In this document: positions 52,013 through 62,734 of the stretch, one piece after another | Layout: each line of letters opens with the position of its first letter | Position numbering within the stretch: the first letter of the stretch is position 1 | Assembly: GCF_000827885.1 (NCBI RefSeq) | Contig: NZ_JTKH01000006.1 | Span: forward strand, 62,001 to 126,000 | DNA length: 64,000 nt | Direction: 5' to 3' | DNA from: Vibrio renipiscarius | GTDB taxonomy: Bacteria > Pseudomonadota > Gammaproteobacteria > Enterobacterales > Vibrionaceae | The notes under the pieces: model-generated | What the model saw: the letters and a program-made list of their open reading frames with translations, nothing else | Database searches by the model: none | What the model was told of the DNA's origin: nothing | Made by a program: the position numbers and the translations under genes

Positions 52013-52483
52013 ATGCCAAAACGTAAATCGAGTTATGAAGATATGTTTGAAGATGTGGTGGAAGCACTCAAACACAGTCCGGAAGAGGTGAATCACGTGC
52101 TCGAAACGTCGGGTAAATACGTGGAAGCCGCCAACGATATGACCAAAGATGAACTTGCTTTGATTTCAGCTTACATGAAATCCGACTTGAAAGAGTTCTC
52201 TGAGAATTATGAACACTCTAAGAGTGGGCCATTTTATCAAATGGTGACCAATTCAATCTGGCAAGGGTTGCTCGATATCACGGACCGAACCAAGGTGGAG
52301 TGGGTTGAGTTGTTTGCAGACTTAGAGCACCAAGGTTTGTACCAAGCGGGTGATGTGATTGGGCTAGGCACTTTGGTGTGTGACGAATGTGGCCACCAAA
52401 CTCAATACAATCATCCCACCGAGATCATCTCGTGTATTCAATGCGGCCATACGGCATTTACACGTAAGCCATTAAAACCTTAG
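52013..52483 (+). CDS. ybeL: Zinc-ribbon protein YbeL (DUF1451)
   Basis: This 156-residue protein has an N-terminal helical region (MPKRKSSYEDMFEDVVEAL) and a C-terminal zinc ribbon with two CxxC pairs, VCDECGHQTQY and SCIQCGHTAF. It matches the YbeL/DUF1451 family, whose function is unknown. The ATG has GGGAG upstream; a further six codons are open. It is divergent from leuS as in E. coli and shares a terminator with lnt. Confidence 0.9.
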   Translation: MPKRKSSYEDMFEDVVEALKHSPEEVNHVLETSGKYVEAANDMTKDELALISAYMKSDLKEFSENYEHSKSGPFYQMVTNSIWQGLLDITDRTKVEWVELFADLEHQGLYQAGDVIGLGTLVCDECGHQTQYNHPTEIISCIQCGHTAFTRKPLKP

Positions 52484-52504
52484 CTTAAAATCAATTCAGC
52501 TGAA

Positions 52505-52539
52505 GAAAAAAGGGCTCATTTAAGAGCCCTAATTTTTTA
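52505..52539. terminator. Bidirectional terminator between ybeL and lnt
   Basis: AGGGCTC pairs with GAGCCCT around ATTTAA, flanked by an A-run on the left and a T-run on the right. The right edge overlaps the lnt stop codon. Confidence 0.8.
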
Positions 52540-54051
52540 GTTCTGACGACGGAGGTAAAGGCCAATCGAAATACATAGCATGACCCAAATGTACAGCGGC
52601 CAAGAGCCTACGGCATGGTAAGGCGTTTGCCCTGTGGTCGAGGTGACATTTGCACGCAATACACCGGTTTCAAACTGAGGGATTTGCGCCGTAATTTGAC
52701 CTCTGTAATCGGTCACGGCAGTCACGCCGTTGTTGGTGGAGCGAATCACGGGTTTACCGAACTCTAATGCACGCATACGTGCGATTTCCATGTGCTGGAG
52801 TGGGCCAACAGAACGGCCAAACCATGCGTCGTTTGATAGGGTGAGAATAAAGTCGGTCTCATCGGTGATGTTTGCACGCACCTGTTCACCAAAGATGATC
52901 TCATAACACAATGCAGGGGCGAGTTGTTTGCCATTTGCATCAATGTTTTGCTGTATATAGTCACCACGACTAAACGATGACATTGGTAAATTGAAGAAAG
53001 GTGCGAGTGGTCGCAGCAACGCTTCAAACGGGACAAACTCACCGAAAGGCAGTAAGTGGTGTTTGTGGTAGCGCTTTTCTAAGTCGTAACTGTAATCACC
53101 GTAGCTCGTTTCACCTAGCGATAGGATGCTATTGTAGAACTGGCGATCGTTCCCTTGATTGACCACTCCAGTGATCACCGCACTTTGATTGGCCTTAGCA
53201 TGGCTATCTAAATTTGATAAGAAAGAGCTGATCTCAAACTCGAAAGCCGGGATCGCGGCTTCTGGCCAAATGATAATATCCGCATCCCAGTTTTCACTGG
53301 TGAGATCGACATATTTCATAATGGTTGGCCAGCGCTGACTTGGTTGCCATTTTAGAGCTTGTTCGATGTTGCCTTGAATCAAAGCAAATTTAGTCGTGCT
53401 GTCTTTGTCTGGTGTGACCCAGTGGATATTGCGTAGACCAAAGCCGGTTGCCATGATAATCAGAGGCAAAAGCAGCATTGACCATTGTTTATGGATGATC
53501 GCATAAGCGATGGCGCTGGCACTGATGAGGATCAGTAAGGTAATCAGTTCTACCCCGCCTAGCGGAGCAAAACTCGCCAGTGGCGAATCGATTTGGCTGT
53601 AGCCAAGCCAAAGCCATGGAAAGCCCGTCATAACCCAGCCGCGTAACCAATCACAGATAAGCCATAGTGCGGGTGCGAGAAGTAAAAATCGAATGCGATT
53701 GCTTTTTGGCGCCAAGCGATTGAGTAGCCCAGCAAATAATGCAGGATAAATAGCCAGGTAAGTGACCAATAGCGTCATCAAAAACAGGCTGGCAATCTTT
53801 GGCATGCCACCGAAATTATCAATGCTAACGTGTACCCAACTGATGCCGGTTGCGAACTGACCGATGCCCCATGCAAAACCGATCACGATTGCTTTTTTGG
53901 TACTTTGACCCTCTAGAATCCACAGTAAGGCCACGATGCTGATGATCGCTAAAGGCCATACTTGGTATGGGGCAAATGAAAATGTGGTTAGAGCGCCAAC
54001 AAAAGCGGCCCCTAGGGGCCGCTTGAGGCGATGAACTAGTGTACTAATCAT
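52537..54051 (-). CDS. lnt: Apolipoprotein N-acyltransferase
   Basis: Lnt adds the third acyl chain to lipoproteins at the inner membrane, needed for Lol export of lipoproteins such as LptE, RlpA and MltD encoded nearby. The 504-residue protein has six or more membrane helices, then a nitrilase domain with the Glu-Lys-Cys triad in [28 protein letters not shown] and [11 protein letters not shown]. It follows corC by 30 bases. Confidence 0.96.
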   Translation of the reverse strand: MISTLVHRLKRPLGAAFVGALTTFSFAPYQVWPLAIISIVALLWILEGQSTKKAIVIGFAWGIGQFATGISWVHVSIDNFGGMPKIASLFLMTLLVTYLAIYPALFAGLLNRLAPKSNRIRFLLLAPALWLICDWLRGWVMTGFPWLWLGYSQIDSPLASFAPLGGVELITLLILISASAIAYAIIHKQWSMLLLPLIIMATGFGLRNIHWVTPDKDSTTKFALIQGNIEQALKWQPSQRWPTIMKYVDLTSENWDADIIIWPEAAIPAFEFEISSFLSNLDSHAKANQSAVITGVVNQGNDRQFYNSILSLGETSYGDYSYDLEKRYHKHHLLPFGEFVPFEALLRPLAPFFNLPMSSFSRGDYIQQNIDANGKQLAPALCYEIIFGEQVRANITDETDFILTLSNDAWFGRSVGPLQHMEIARMRALEFGKPVIRSTNNGVTAVTDYRGQITAQIPQFETGVLRANVTSTTGQTPYHAVGSWPLYIWVMLCISIGLYLRRQN

Positions 54052-54081
54052 CGTTATTATCTTATCTAGAAGAAGTGTAGA

Positions 54082-54981
54082 TTATTCTTCAATAGGTTGC
54101 GGTGATGGTTCGCCGTCCGGCACAGTCACTTGCAGTTGGATAACGCGGCGGTTATCTGCTGCAGTTACTTTAAAGCTGTAGTGATCAATTTCTACAACTT
54201 CACCTCGTGCTGGTAAATGACCGAATGTCGTCATTACCAAACCACCCACGGTATCTACTTCTTCATCACTGAACGAAGTGCCGAAGGTTTCATTGAACTC
54301 TTCAATAGTGGTGAGGGCTTTGACAGCATACGTGTGCTTACTGAGCTGGCGAATATCAAGTTCTTCCTCGTCGTCGAACTCGTCTTCGATGTCGCCAACG
54401 ATTTCTTCAAGAATGTCTTCGATAGTCACTAGACCTGATACACCACCAAATTCATCCACAACGATCGCCATATGGTAGCGTTCTTCACGGAATTCTTTCA
54501 GTAGTCGATCAACACGTTTGCTTTCAGGCACGACAACCGCAGGACGAATAACTTCTTCGATATCGAAGCCTGCGCAGTCAGAACCTAGGTATTTGATTAA
54601 GTCCTTCGCGAGTAGGATGCCTTCCACATGGTCTTTATCTTCGCTGATCACTGGGTAGCGAGAGTGTTGAGCGTCGGTAATCAGTGCAACCAGTGCATCT
54701 AGATTATCGGTGCGTTCAACCGTAACCATTTGCGAACGCGGGATCATAATGTCACGCACACGCATTTCGGAAATTTCCATAACACCTTCGAGCATGTCGC
54801 GAGTGTCGTGGTCAATTAGGTCATTCGATTCTGAGTCACGGATGACATCGACGAGTTCTTGGCGATCTTTAGGATCACCTTGAAATAGTTGACCTAGGCG
54901 TACAAAGAAGGACTTTCTACTCGGACCTTCTGATTTTTCTTTCTTACCTTCTAGAGATGAGGGCGAATTATCTTCGTTCAT
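54082..54981 (-). CDS. corC: CBS-domain protein CorC (YbeX)
   Basis: The 299-residue cytosolic protein has two CBS domains (about residues 70-190; [38 protein letters not shown]) and a C-terminal CorC_HlyC domain. In E. coli it has been linked to magnesium/cobalt efflux and, as YbeX, to ribosome metabolism; the exact role is unsettled. The ybeZ-ybeY-corC-lnt order is conserved. Confidence 0.93.
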   Translation of the reverse strand: MNEDNSPSSLEGKKEKSEGPSRKSFFVRLGQLFQGDPKDRQELVDVIRDSESNDLIDHDTRDMLEGVMEISEMRVRDIMIPRSQMVTVERTDNLDALVALITDAQHSRYPVISEDKDHVEGILLAKDLIKYLGSDCAGFDIEEVIRPAVVVPESKRVDRLLKEFREERYHMAIVVDEFGGVSGLVTIEDILEEIVGDIEDEFDDEEELDIRQLSKHTYAVKALTTIEEFNETFGTSFSDEEVDTVGGLVMTTFGHLPARGEVVEIDHYSFKVTAADNRRVIQLQVTVPDGEPSPQPIEE

Positions 54982-55081
54982 TGTGTCTCAATTACGTAAC
55001 GCTATCAGAAGTGTGATAGCTCACATTCGAAAACCAAACTGGCAATGGCGAGCTTAATTTTTTTCGGTAGAGTAATCGAAA

Positions 55082-55546
55082 TTACTCTTTTTCTGCAATG
55101 TACGGGTCTTCAAAACCCATAGATTGCATAATTTCAGTTTCGAGCGATTCCATCTCTTCAGCTTCATCGTCTTCGATATGATCATAACCTAGCAGATGCA
55201 AGCTGCCATGTACAACCATATGAGCCCAATGTGCTGAGGTCGGCTTGCCTTGTTCAATCGCTTCTTGTTCAACAACTTGTCGACAAATAATTAAGTCACC
55301 CAATAAATTCATTTCCATGCCAGCGGGCACCTCAAAAGGAAATGACAGGACGTTAGTGGGTTTATCTTTGCCGCGGTACGTTAAATTCAGTTGGTGACTT
55401 TCTTGTTCATCCACAATACGCACGGTGATTTCAGCGTCTTTTTGAAACAGTGAAATCGCTTTGCTCGACCAAAGGTGGAGATCTTCAAAACTTGGTAAAC
55501 CTTGTTCATTGCCGACGGCAAGTTGTAGATCCAGTTCGATTGTCAT
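55082..55546 (-). CDS. ybeY: Endoribonuclease/rRNA maturation factor YbeY
   Basis: YbeY is a zinc-dependent RNase involved in 16S rRNA 3' maturation and ribosome quality control. The 154-residue protein (E. coli 155) has the three-histidine motif in [18 protein letters not shown] and the preceding [14 protein letters not shown]. It overlaps the ybeZ stop by one base, so the two are translationally coupled. Confidence 0.96.
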   Translation of the reverse strand: MTIELDLQLAVGNEQGLPSFEDLHLWSSKAISLFQKDAEITVRIVDEQESHQLNLTYRGKDKPTNVLSFPFEVPAGMEMNLLGDLIICRQVVEQEAIEQGKPTSAHWAHMVVHGSLHLLGYDHIEDDEAEEMESLETEIMQSMGFEDPYIAEKE

Positions 55547-56643
55547 TATTGCTTATTCTCCGGAGCTACTTGGCTAAGCTCGGCTTGTTGCATTGCAAGC
55601 AATTGCTTTTCGCGTTCTTCTTGGCGACGCTTTTCAATCGCTTTGCGTTCTTTTTGGTCTTGTGTTTCCCATTTCTCATAGGCATTCACGATTCGCGCAA
55701 CCACTGGGTGGCGTACGACGTCGTCTGCAAGGAAGAAATTGAAACTGATTTCGTCGACTTCATTCAGCACTTCAATCGCATGACGTAATCCTGAACGAGC
55801 ACCACGCGGTAAGTCGATTTGAGTTACATCACCGGTGATCACCGCACGAGAATTAAAACCAATTCGGGTTAAGAACATTTTCATTTGTTCTACCGTGGTA
55901 TTTTGGCTTTCATCTAAGATGATAAAGGCATCGTTCAGTGTGCGACCACGCATGTACGCCAGTGGCGCGACTTCAATCACATTACGCTCGATAAGTTTTT
56001 CAACTTTTTCAAAGCCAAGCATTTCGAACAAGGCATCGTATAACGGGCGTAAATAGGGATCGACTTTTTGACTCAAGTCACCCGGTAAAAATCCGAGCTT
56101 TTCACCGGCTTCAACGGCAGGGCGAGTCAATAGGATTCGGCGTACTTCTTGACGCTCAAGTGCATCCACGGCGGCGGCTACGGCGAGGTAAGTCTTACCT
56201 GTACCGGCAGGGCCAATACCAAAAGTAATGTCGTGGGTGACCATGTTAACCAAGTATTGGGCTTGATTCGCCGTGCGAGGCTTGATCACCCCTTTCTTTG
56301 TTTTGATAAAGACTTCTTTACCATGGTCGGTATTTGGTGCGGTCTCTTGTTCAAGGATGCCCGTTTCTTTCACCGCAAGATGAATCTCTTCAGGGTCAAT
56401 GTCGGGGATATTTCCGCGAACAGGGGCCGTATTGACGTAAAGGGTTTTAATGATTTCAAGCGCAGCTGCGGAGGTGTGAGGCTTGCCCACGATAGTGAAG
56501 AAATTACCTCGGTAGCTAATTTCAACGCCTAAACGACGTTCTAGATGCTTAATGTTGTCATCGAATGGTCCGCAAAGGCTGGCTAAACGGCGATTATCGG
56601 CAGGTTCTAGATCGATCTCTAGCGTGATAATTTTATTGCTCAA
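55546..56643 (-). CDS. ybeZ: PhoH-family ATPase YbeZ
   Basis: The 365-residue PhoH-like protein has Walker [12 protein letters not shown], Walker [10 protein letters not shown], and [20 protein letters not shown]. It is thought to work with YbeY in RNA metabolism. The N-terminus is a KH-like region, and the C-terminal 30 residues are Lys/Glu/Gln-rich. E. coli YbeZ is about 346-359 residues depending on the start. A perfect hairpin separates it from miaB. Confidence 0.93.
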   Translation of the reverse strand: MSNKIITLEIDLEPADNRRLASLCGPFDDNIKHLERRLGVEISYRGNFFTIVGKPHTSAAALEIIKTLYVNTAPVRGNIPDIDPEEIHLAVKETGILEQETAPNTDHGKEVFIKTKKGVIKPRTANQAQYLVNMVTHDITFGIGPAGTGKTYLAVAAAVDALERQEVRRILLTRPAVEAGEKLGFLPGDLSQKVDPYLRPLYDALFEMLGFEKVEKLIERNVIEVAPLAYMRGRTLNDAFIILDESQNTTVEQMKMFLTRIGFNSRAVITGDVTQIDLPRGARSGLRHAIEVLNEVDEISFNFFLADDVVRHPVVARIVNAYEKWETQDQKERKAIEKRRQEEREKQLLAMQQAELSQVAPENKQ

Positions 56644-56670
56644 AGTTACCTCTCATTGTGGCCATGATAA

Positions 56671-56693
56671 GGAGAACTGAACGTCAGTTCTCC
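56671..56693. other. Perfect 10-bp hairpin between miaB and ybeZ
   Basis: GGAGAACTGA and TCAGTTCTCC are exact reverse complements around ACG. On the minus strand no T-tract follows, so it is more likely an RNA stability or processing structure than a terminator. Confidence 0.6.
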
Positions 56694-56710
56694 TATAGCA
56701 TTATACGAGC

Positions 56711-58135
56711 TTATGGCGTAAACGTAGCAACACCGAGCTCGTCTTCGCGACGAGTATTCACCATCATTTGTGTTGGTGAGATCATCGAGCGAAGATCCAT
56801 GTCTTTTTCTGTGCGAATCAGCTCACCACGTAGGGAGTTGGTCATCACATCGACAATTTTCACATCAACGAACTGGCCGATCAGATCAGCAGAGCCTTCG
56901 AAGTTAACTACTCGGCTGTTTTCAGTACGGCCGCGAAGCTCCATCAGATTCTTTTTCGATGGGCCTTCAACCAGAATGCGTTGCTCAGTATCAAGCATTT
57001 GACGAGAGTAGCGCATTGCTTGTGCATTGATGGTTTGTTGCAGTTCATACAAACGTTCTTTCTTCACTTCTTCTGCAAGATCACATGGGTAATCGGCCGC
57101 TGGTGTACCAGGGCGAGGCGAGAAGATGAAGCTGAAGCTCATATCAAAATCGACGTCTTTGATAAGCTTCATTGTGTCTTGGAAATCTTTGTCTGATTCA
57201 CCAGGGAAACCAACAATAAAGTCAGAGCTAATTTGGATATCAGGGCGAGCTTTACGCAGTTTACGAATGATCGATTTGTACTCAAGTGCCGTGTGCGGAC
57301 GCTTCATCATTGTTAAAACGCGATCACTACCACTTTGTACCGGCAAGTGAAGGAAGCTCACAAGCTCAGGCGTGTCTTCATAAACAGCAATGATGTCGTC
57401 AGTAAACTCAAGTGGGTGACTTGTGGTGAAGCGGATGCGATCGATACCATCGATAGACGCCACTAAACGCAGAAGTTCAGCAAATGAGCAGATTTCACCA
57501 TCGTGCATTGGACCACGGAACGCATTCACGTTTTGGCCAAGCAGGTTTACTTCACGGACACCTTGTTCCGCTAGCTGTGCAATTTCAAAAAGCACATCAT
57601 CTAGAGGACGGCTTACTTCTTCACCACGTGTGTATGGCACAACGCAGTAAGTACAGTATTTAGAACAGCCTTCCATGATGGAAACAAACGCCGTTGCGCC
57701 TTCTGCGCGAGGCTCAGGCAGGTTATCGAATTTTTCAATTTCTGGGAAAGAAATGTCCATTACTGGCGCTTCGGTCTGCTGCGATTGTTTAATCATTTGT
57801 GGTAGGCGGTGCAGAGTTTGCGGGCCAAAAATCACGTCCACGAATGGTGCACGCTGGCGAATATGATCACCTTCTTGAGTTGCCACACAGCCACCCACAC
57901 CAATTACAACACCGGCTTTTTTATCTTTTAGTGTTTTCCAACGGCCCAGCTGGTGGAAAACTTTTTCCTGTGCTTTTTCACGGATCGAACAGGTGTTAAG
58001 TAGAAGTACATCTGCTTCTTCAGGGTCTTCCGTTAGCTCGTAGCCGTTTGCAGCATTAAGCAGGTCGGCCATTTTTGATGAATCGTATTCGTTCATCTGG
58101 CAGCCCCAAGTTTTAATTAGCAGTTTCTTACTCAT
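56711..58135 (-). CDS. miaB: tRNA-2-methylthio-N6-dimethylallyladenosine synthase
   Basis: MiaB methylthiolates i6A37 in tRNAs reading U-starting codons. The 474-residue protein, the E. coli length, has an N-terminal UPF0004 domain with three Fe-S cysteines ([24 protein letters not shown]). The radical SAM cluster is in [17 protein letters not shown], and a C-terminal TRAM domain binds tRNA. ATG 58135 is chosen over the GTG one codon earlier. It is divergent from ubiF, as in E. coli. Confidence 0.96.
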   Translation of the reverse strand: MSKKLLIKTWGCQMNEYDSSKMADLLNAANGYELTEDPEEADVLLLNTCSIREKAQEKVFHQLGRWKTLKDKKAGVVIGVGGCVATQEGDHIRQRAPFVDVIFGPQTLHRLPQMIKQSQQTEAPVMDISFPEIEKFDNLPEPRAEGATAFVSIMEGCSKYCTYCVVPYTRGEEVSRPLDDVLFEIAQLAEQGVREVNLLGQNVNAFRGPMHDGEICSFAELLRLVASIDGIDRIRFTTSHPLEFTDDIIAVYEDTPELVSFLHLPVQSGSDRVLTMMKRPHTALEYKSIIRKLRKARPDIQISSDFIVGFPGESDKDFQDTMKLIKDVDFDMSFSFIFSPRPGTPAADYPCDLAEEVKKERLYELQQTINAQAMRYSRQMLDTEQRILVEGPSKKNLMELRGRTENSRVVNFEGSADLIGQFVDVKIVDVMTNSLRGELIRTEKDMDLRSMISPTQMMVNTRREDELGVATFTP

Positions 58136-58204
58136 CACTTTCGCTCGTGTTTAATCTTAAAAAATCGTTGAACTGGCGGTCTTTAATGACGGCTGTTCAT
58201 TCAA

Positions 58205-58210
58205 ATTATA
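58205..58210 (-). promoter_or_regulatory. Candidate -10 for miaB
   Basis: A perfect TATAAT on the minus strand lies 70 bp before the miaB ATG. No good -35 is seen at 17 bp, so confidence is low. Confidence 0.35.
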
Positions 58211-58335
58211 GCCGCTGTCAAAGCGGTAAGCGGCGTATTGTACTGCTTTAAAAAGCACCTGACTAGTGCTGCGATAAAATCAGTCAATGCTTGATTTTAC
58301 AAGGGCTTTGCCCATGGTCGCCTTGAGGTTTTTAG

Positions 58336-58363
58336 TTACATTTTATTAATCAATCCGTACAAT
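58336..58363 (+). promoter_or_regulatory. Candidate ubiF promoter
   Basis: TTACAT (58336-58341) and TACAAT (58358-58363) are 16 bp apart. The -10 ends 39 bp before the ubiF ATG. Confidence 0.5.
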
Positions 58364-58402
58364 AAAAATTCACCCACAAATCAAGATGATGACGCGCATA
58401 AA

Positions 58403-59572
58403 ATGAACAAGTTTGATATTGCAGTGATTGGTGGCGGCATGGTTGGTGCTGCTGTAGCGCTCGGTTTAGCGAAGCAGGGCAGGCAAGTCGTATTGATTGA
58501 AGGTCAGCAACCACAAGACTATGTTGATGATCAGGCCATGGATATTCGTGTCTCAGCGATTTCTCATCATTCGGTTGAAATATTGCAAAAACTTGGCGCG
58601 TGGCAAGCCATTACACAAATGCGAGTTTGTCCGTATCGTCGCTTGGAAACATGGGAACATCCAGACTGCCGTACCCGCTTTAGCAGTGAAGAGCTCGGGT
58701 TAGAGCAGCTAGGTTACATTATCGAGAATCGCCTTATTCAGCTGGGCTTGTGGGCGCAATTTGAACAATATCCCAATTTAACAGTGATTTGCCCTGACTC
58801 ACTCGCCTCTTTGTCATTTGGCGACAGTGTCTATTTGACGTTAAATTCGGGCAGCCAATTAACCGCTGAATGGGTCGTTGGGGCGGATGGTGCCAATTCA
58901 AAAGTACGTGATTTGGCCGGCATAGGCGTTACCGCATGGGATTATCGTCAACATTGTATGCTAGTGAATGTGGCCACAGAGTCCGAACAACAAGACATTA
59001 CTTGGCAGCAATTTCATCCGACGGGGCCTCGTTCATTTTTACCGCTTTGTGGTCAGCAAGCATCATTGGTTTGGTATGACACACCGAAGCGTATTCAACA
59101 GCTCCGTATGATGACAGATGCGAACTTGCGAGATGAAATTCGCGCCCACTTTCCCGAAGAGTTGGGGGATATACAAGTGCTGCAACACGGAGCATTTCCT
59201 TTAACACGACGTCATGCTCAGTCGTATGTTAAGAATCGCTGTGTTCTTGTTGGGGATTCGGCGCACACCATTAATCCGTTGGCAGGTCAGGGCGTTAATC
59301 TTGGTTTTAAAGATGTTGCTGCGTTATTAGAGGCCTTGGAAGGGGAGTCGATGTCATTGGCTTTGTTCAAACATTATGAGCGTAATCGCCGTGGTGATAA
59401 TTTATTGATGCAAGCAGGTATGGACGTCTTCTATAAAGGATTTAGCAATGACATTGTCCCTCTAAAATTACTGCGTAATGCGGCGCTTAAATTGGCAGAT
59501 AAAACAGGACCGATTAAGCGAGAAGTACTGAAGTACGCTTTGGGTTTAGAGAATGCCGATAAGCGGAAATAA
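58403..59572 (+). CDS. ubiF: 3-demethoxyubiquinol 3-hydroxylase, flavoprotein UbiF
   Basis: This FAD monooxygenase probably performs the C6 hydroxylation (E. coli UbiF step) in ubiquinone synthesis. The 389-residue protein has the N-terminal dinucleotide fold IAVIGGGMVGAAVALGLAK, the DG motif GADGANSKVRD and the second FAD motif GDSAHTINPLAGQGVNLGFKD. Paralogues UbiH and UbiI look similar; assignment to UbiF rests on being divergent from miaB, exactly as in E. coli. A bidirectional terminator follows. Confidence 0.85.
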   Translation: MNKFDIAVIGGGMVGAAVALGLAKQGRQVVLIEGQQPQDYVDDQAMDIRVSAISHHSVEILQKLGAWQAITQMRVCPYRRLETWEHPDCRTRFSSEELGLEQLGYIIENRLIQLGLWAQFEQYPNLTVICPDSLASLSFGDSVYLTLNSGSQLTAEWVVGADGANSKVRDLAGIGVTAWDYRQHCMLVNVATESEQQDITWQQFHPTGPRSFLPLCGQQASLVWYDTPKRIQQLRMMTDANLRDEIRAHFPEELGDIQVLQHGAFPLTRRHAQSYVKNRCVLVGDSAHTINPLAGQGVNLGFKDVAALLEALEGESMSLALFKHYERNRRGDNLLMQAGMDVFYKGFSNDIVPLKLLRNAALKLADKTGPIKREVLKYALGLENADKRK

Positions 59573-59584
59573 ATGACCGCCAAT

Positions 59585-59614
59585 AAAAAACGCTGCTCAA
59601 GGGCAGCGTTTTTT
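59585..59614. terminator. Bidirectional terminator between ubiF and crr
   Basis: AAAAAACGCTGC pairs perfectly with GCAGCGTTTTTT (12 bp) around TCAAGG, ending in a T-run on both strands. Confidence 0.93.
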
Positions 59615-59633
59615 TCGTTTAGCTAAGTAGGAA

Positions 59634-60143
59634 TTACTTAGTAACGCGTAGAACTGGAGTTTCACCAACAGTAACAGAACCAGAAAGCTTGTTCAGCTCT
59701 TTGATTTCGTCCATGTTAGAGATAACAACTGGTGTTAGCGTTGATTTTGCTTTTTCTTCTAGAAGAGCAAGATCGAATGTAATAACAGTGTCGCCAGCTT
59801 TAACTGATTGACCTTCTTCAGCGATACGAGTGAAGCCTTCGCCTTTTAGTTCAACAGTATCGATACCGAAGTGAACGAATAGCTCAACGCCGTCGTCAGA
59901 CTCGATAGAGAATGCGTGGTTAGTTTCGAAGATCTTACCGATAGTACCGTTTACAGGAGCTACCATTTTGTCGCCAGTTGGCTTGATAGCAATACCGTCA
60001 CCAACGATTTTTTCAGCGAATACAACATCTGGCACATCTTCAATGTTTACGATTTCGCCTGATAGAGGTGCGATGATTTCAATTGCACCAGCGTCAGCGC
60101 TGTCATCAGATACTAGCTTCTTAAGTTTATCAAACAGACCCAT
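59634..60143 (-). CDS. crr: PTS glucose-specific EIIA component
   Basis: EIIA-Glc passes phosphate from HPr to the sugar-specific EIIBC and, by its phosphorylation state, controls adenylate cyclase and inducer exclusion. The 169-residue product is the E. coli length. It has the two active-site histidines in [11 protein letters not shown] and [12 protein letters not shown], the latter phosphorylated. A candidate -10 (60186-60191) lies upstream, after two stem-loops that separate it from ptsI. Confidence 0.97.
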   Translation of the reverse strand: MGLFDKLKKLVSDDSADAGAIEIIAPLSGEIVNIEDVPDVVFAEKIVGDGIAIKPTGDKMVAPVNGTIGKIFETNHAFSIESDDGVELFVHFGIDTVELKGEGFTRIAEEGQSVKAGDTVITFDLALLEEKAKSTLTPVVISNMDEIKELNKLSGSVTVGETPVLRVTK

Positions 60144-60185
60144 TGTGTCATGCTCCTAACGTTTAGTTTTGTTCTTTCGAAATAT

Positions 60186-60191
60186 ACTATA
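60186..60191 (-). promoter_or_regulatory. Candidate crr -10 element
   Basis: TATAGT on the minus strand lies 43 bp before the crr ATG, with a weak -35 (TTCGTC) at 16 bp. An internal crr promoter is known in E. coli, so a local one is plausible here. Confidence 0.4.
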
Positions 60192-60202
60192 CCAATCTAG
60201 TC

Positions 60203-60232
60203 GAATAGACGAACATTTTTAGCCGTCTATTC
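60203..60232. other. 9-bp stem-loop in the ptsI-crr gap (crr side)
   Basis: GAATAGACG and CGTCTATTC form a perfect stem around a 12-base A/T-rich loop. No T-tract follows on the minus strand. Confidence 0.6.
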
Positions 60233-60251
60233 AACGCATTGCCAGGTTACT

Positions 60252-60312
60252 TGGAAACGCCTGTTTGTCCTTTACCCCGATAAAAGGGTATGTGACTTAG
60301 CGTGCGTTTCCA
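60252..60312. other. Long-range stem-loop in the ptsI-crr gap (ptsI side)
   Basis: TGGAAACGC and GCGTTTCCA pair over a 43-base loop that contains its own small hairpin (CCTTT with AAAGG). It lies about 30 bases after the ptsI stop on the minus strand. Confidence 0.5.
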
Positions 60313-60343
60313 GTTTTCCTTACGTTTCGATTAGAAATGCAGA

Positions 60344-62068
60344 TTATTGCGTTTTTTCAGCAATAAATTTTTCAACAACAGCTTCAATTTCAGCAGCAGT
60401 TGGTAGAGAAAGTGCTTCTTCAGCCATCGCTTTAACTTCAGCGAAGTTAGAGTTACGGATCACTTTCTTAACCGCAGGGATAGAAATGCCGCTCATTGAG
60501 AACTCATCTAGACCCATGCCAAGTAGAAGTAGAGTTGCACGCTCATCGCCTGCAAGTTCGCCACACATACCTGTCCACTTACCTTCAGCGTGAGAAGCAT
60601 CAATTACTTGCTTGATCACAGTCAGTACTGCTGGTGATAGTGGGTTGTAAAGATGAGAAATCATCTCGTTACCACGGTCAACGGCAAGCGTGTACTGAGT
60701 TAGGTCATTGGTACCGATAGAGAAGAAAGAAACTTCTTTCGCTAGGTGGTGTGCAATGGCTGCTGCTGCTGGCGTTTCAACCATAACACCGATTTCGATG
60801 TTTTCGTCAAATGCTAGCTCTTCTGCACGCAGTTCTGCTTTGTATTCTTCGATCGCTTTTTTCAGCTCACGAATTTCTTCAACAGAAATGATCATTGGGA
60901 ACATGATACGTAGCGTACCGTGTGCTGATGCACGTAGGATACCACGTAGCTGATCACGTAGGATGTCACGACGATCCAAGCTGATACGTACTGCACGCCA
61001 GCCTAGGAACGGGTTCATCTCTTTTGGTAGATCCATGTATGGTAGATCTTTATCACCGCCGATATCCATAGTGCGGATAATCACAGCTTGACCTTCCATT
61101 GCTTCCGCAACTTCTTTGTATGCTTTGTATTGCTCTTCTTCAGTTGGAAGCGCAGTACGATCCATAAATAGGAATTCAGTACGGTATAGACCAACACCTT
61201 CGCCACCGTTACGGATGATGCCGTCACAGTCTTTCACTGTACCGATGTTACCGCATACTTCTACGCGGTGACCGTCAGTGGTTTCTGCGTGTAGGTCTTT
61301 TAGTTTTGCTAGCTCTTCTTTTTCAGCAATGAAAGCCGCTTTCACTGCTTTTGCTTCTTCAATTTGAGCCTCAGAAGGGTTCACGACAATTTTATTGTTC
61401 ATCGAGTCAAGAATTAGCATGTCGCCATTCTTAACTTTCTTAGTGATGTCGTTAGTACCAACGATCGCTGGAAGCTCAAGAGAGCGAGCCATGATTGAAG
61501 TATGAGAAGTACGACCACCGATATCACATGCAAAACCTAGCACGTAATCTAGATTGATTTGCGCAGTTTCTGATGGCGTTAGGTCGTAAGCAACTAGGAT
61601 TACTTCTTGATCGATATCGCTTAGCGATACGATGTTGATGCCTAGAGCGTTTTTAACGAAACGAGAACCAATGTCGCGGATATCTGTCGCGCGCTCTTTT
61701 AGGTATTCGTCGTCTAGAGACTCAAGTGCACATGCTTGTTCTTCGATAACGGTGTAGATTGCGTTATCAGCAGACATTTTGTCTTTTTTGATTAGTGCTA
61801 GGATTTCTTCTTCTAGCTCTTCGTCTTCAAGAAGCATGATGTGACCTTCAAAGATCGCTTCTTTCTCTTCACCGAAGGTTTCAAGTGCTTTTTGCTTGAT
61901 GGTTTCAAGCTGAGCAGAGGATTTGTTACGCGCGTCAAAGAAACACGCCACTTCTGCTTCTACTTGATCGTCTGTGATCGGGTTTGTATTTAGTACAATT
62001 TCATCTTCTTGAAGTAGTAGTGCTTTACCAATAGCAATACCAGGAGATGCTAGGATGCCTGAAATCAT
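60344..62068 (-). CDS. ptsI: Phosphoenolpyruvate-protein phosphotransferase (PTS enzyme I)
   Basis: EI takes phosphate from PEP and passes it to HPr. The 574-residue protein (E. coli 575) has the HPr-binding helical domain, the phosphorylated His in [18 protein letters not shown], a linker, and the PEP-binding barrel with [46 protein letters not shown] and the active-site Cys in [12 protein letters not shown]. It follows ptsH after an unusually wide gap of 137 bases containing a hairpin. Confidence 0.97.
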   Translation of the reverse strand: MISGILASPGIAIGKALLLQEDEIVLNTNPITDDQVEAEVACFFDARNKSSAQLETIKQKALETFGEEKEAIFEGHIMLLEDEELEEEILALIKKDKMSADNAIYTVIEEQACALESLDDEYLKERATDIRDIGSRFVKNALGINIVSLSDIDQEVILVAYDLTPSETAQINLDYVLGFACDIGGRTSHTSIMARSLELPAIVGTNDITKKVKNGDMLILDSMNNKIVVNPSEAQIEEAKAVKAAFIAEKEELAKLKDLHAETTDGHRVEVCGNIGTVKDCDGIIRNGGEGVGLYRTEFLFMDRTALPTEEEQYKAYKEVAEAMEGQAVIIRTMDIGGDKDLPYMDLPKEMNPFLGWRAVRISLDRRDILRDQLRGILRASAHGTLRIMFPMIISVEEIRELKKAIEEYKAELRAEELAFDENIEIGVMVETPAAAAIAHHLAKEVSFFSIGTNDLTQYTLAVDRGNEMISHLYNPLSPAVLTVIKQVIDASHAEGKWTGMCGELAGDERATLLLLGMGLDEFSMSGISIPAVKKVIRNSNFAEVKAMAEEALSLPTAAEIEAVVEKFIAEKTQ

Positions 62069-62157
62069 AGCCTTACCTTAAATTGGTCAACTTTAAACGG
62101 GAGAAATATGGATGCGCTAACGATTATGTTTAGCTTATTTTTTGCCCTATTTCCAAC

Positions 62158-62187
62158 AAAGCCACTTTGTTTTCACAAAATGGCTTT
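62158..62187. other. Stem-loop between ptsH and ptsI
   Basis: AAAGCCA pairs with TGGCTTT and, after one mismatch, TTTGT with ACAAA around TTTC. On the minus strand only a short T-run follows (GGCTTTGTTGG), so termination would be partial at most. Confidence 0.6.
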
Positions 62188-62205
62188 TAAAAATAGGAGA
62201 CCGGA

Positions 62206-62463
62206 TTAGTGTAGTTGGTCCATTAGAGCAACTAGGTGGTCTACAGCTTGCTGTGCTTGTGGGCCTTCTGCTGAGATTTGAACTACTGTGCCTTTAACTA
62301 GGCCAAGAGTTTGCAGTTTGAAAAGGCTTTTTGCGCTAGCGCTTTTACCGTTTGAAGTCACAGTGATGTCCGCGTCGAAAGCTTTTGCTTCTTTTACGAA
62401 CTGTGCAGCAGGACGAGTGTGAAGGCCATTTTCTGCAGTGATTTCAACTTGCTTCTCGTACAT
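62206..62463 (-). CDS. ptsH: Phosphocarrier protein HPr
   Basis: HPr relays phosphate from EI to the EIIA proteins. The 85-residue product is the E. coli length. His15 is in [17 protein letters not shown], and Ser46 in [17 protein letters not shown]. It is the first gene of ptsH-ptsI-crr. A perfect TATAAT lies 24 bp upstream without a good -35. Confidence 0.97.
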   Translation of the reverse strand: MYEKQVEITAENGLHTRPAAQFVKEAKAFDADITVTSNGKSASAKSLFKLQTLGLVKGTVVQISAEGPQAQQAVDHLVALMDQLH

Positions 62464-62486
62464 TTTGTATACCCCAATTAATTTAT

Positions 62487-62492
62487 ATTATA
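62487..62492 (-). promoter_or_regulatory. Candidate -10 of the pts operon promoter
   Basis: A perfect TATAAT on the minus strand is followed by a leader of under 20 bases. The -35 position holds CTAGAT, a poor match, which suggests an activator may be needed. Confidence 0.5.
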
Positions 62493-62707
62493 GATAGTTT
62501 ATTCATCAGATCTAGCTTAACGGTTTCTGAAAGCGGCTTCTATAAACACGCCATCATTATTTGTTGAAACTGATGCTGATTACAAATATTGCAGTAACGA
62601 CTGAAACATTAAACCGATCATTACTGTTTAAAAGTCGTTTGGCAATATTATTTTGAAGCCAAAAATAAAACATTACTGATATTACCAAAGGTGTGGCGAG
62701 GATCAAC

Positions 62708-62734
62708 AAAAAAGCCCCTGCATGGGGCTTTTTT
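62708..62734. terminator. Terminator after cysK (bidirectional form)
   Basis: AAAAAAGCCCC pairs perfectly with GGGGCTTTTTT (11 bp) around TGCAT. It lies 27 bases after the cysK stop on the minus strand. Confidence 0.92.
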
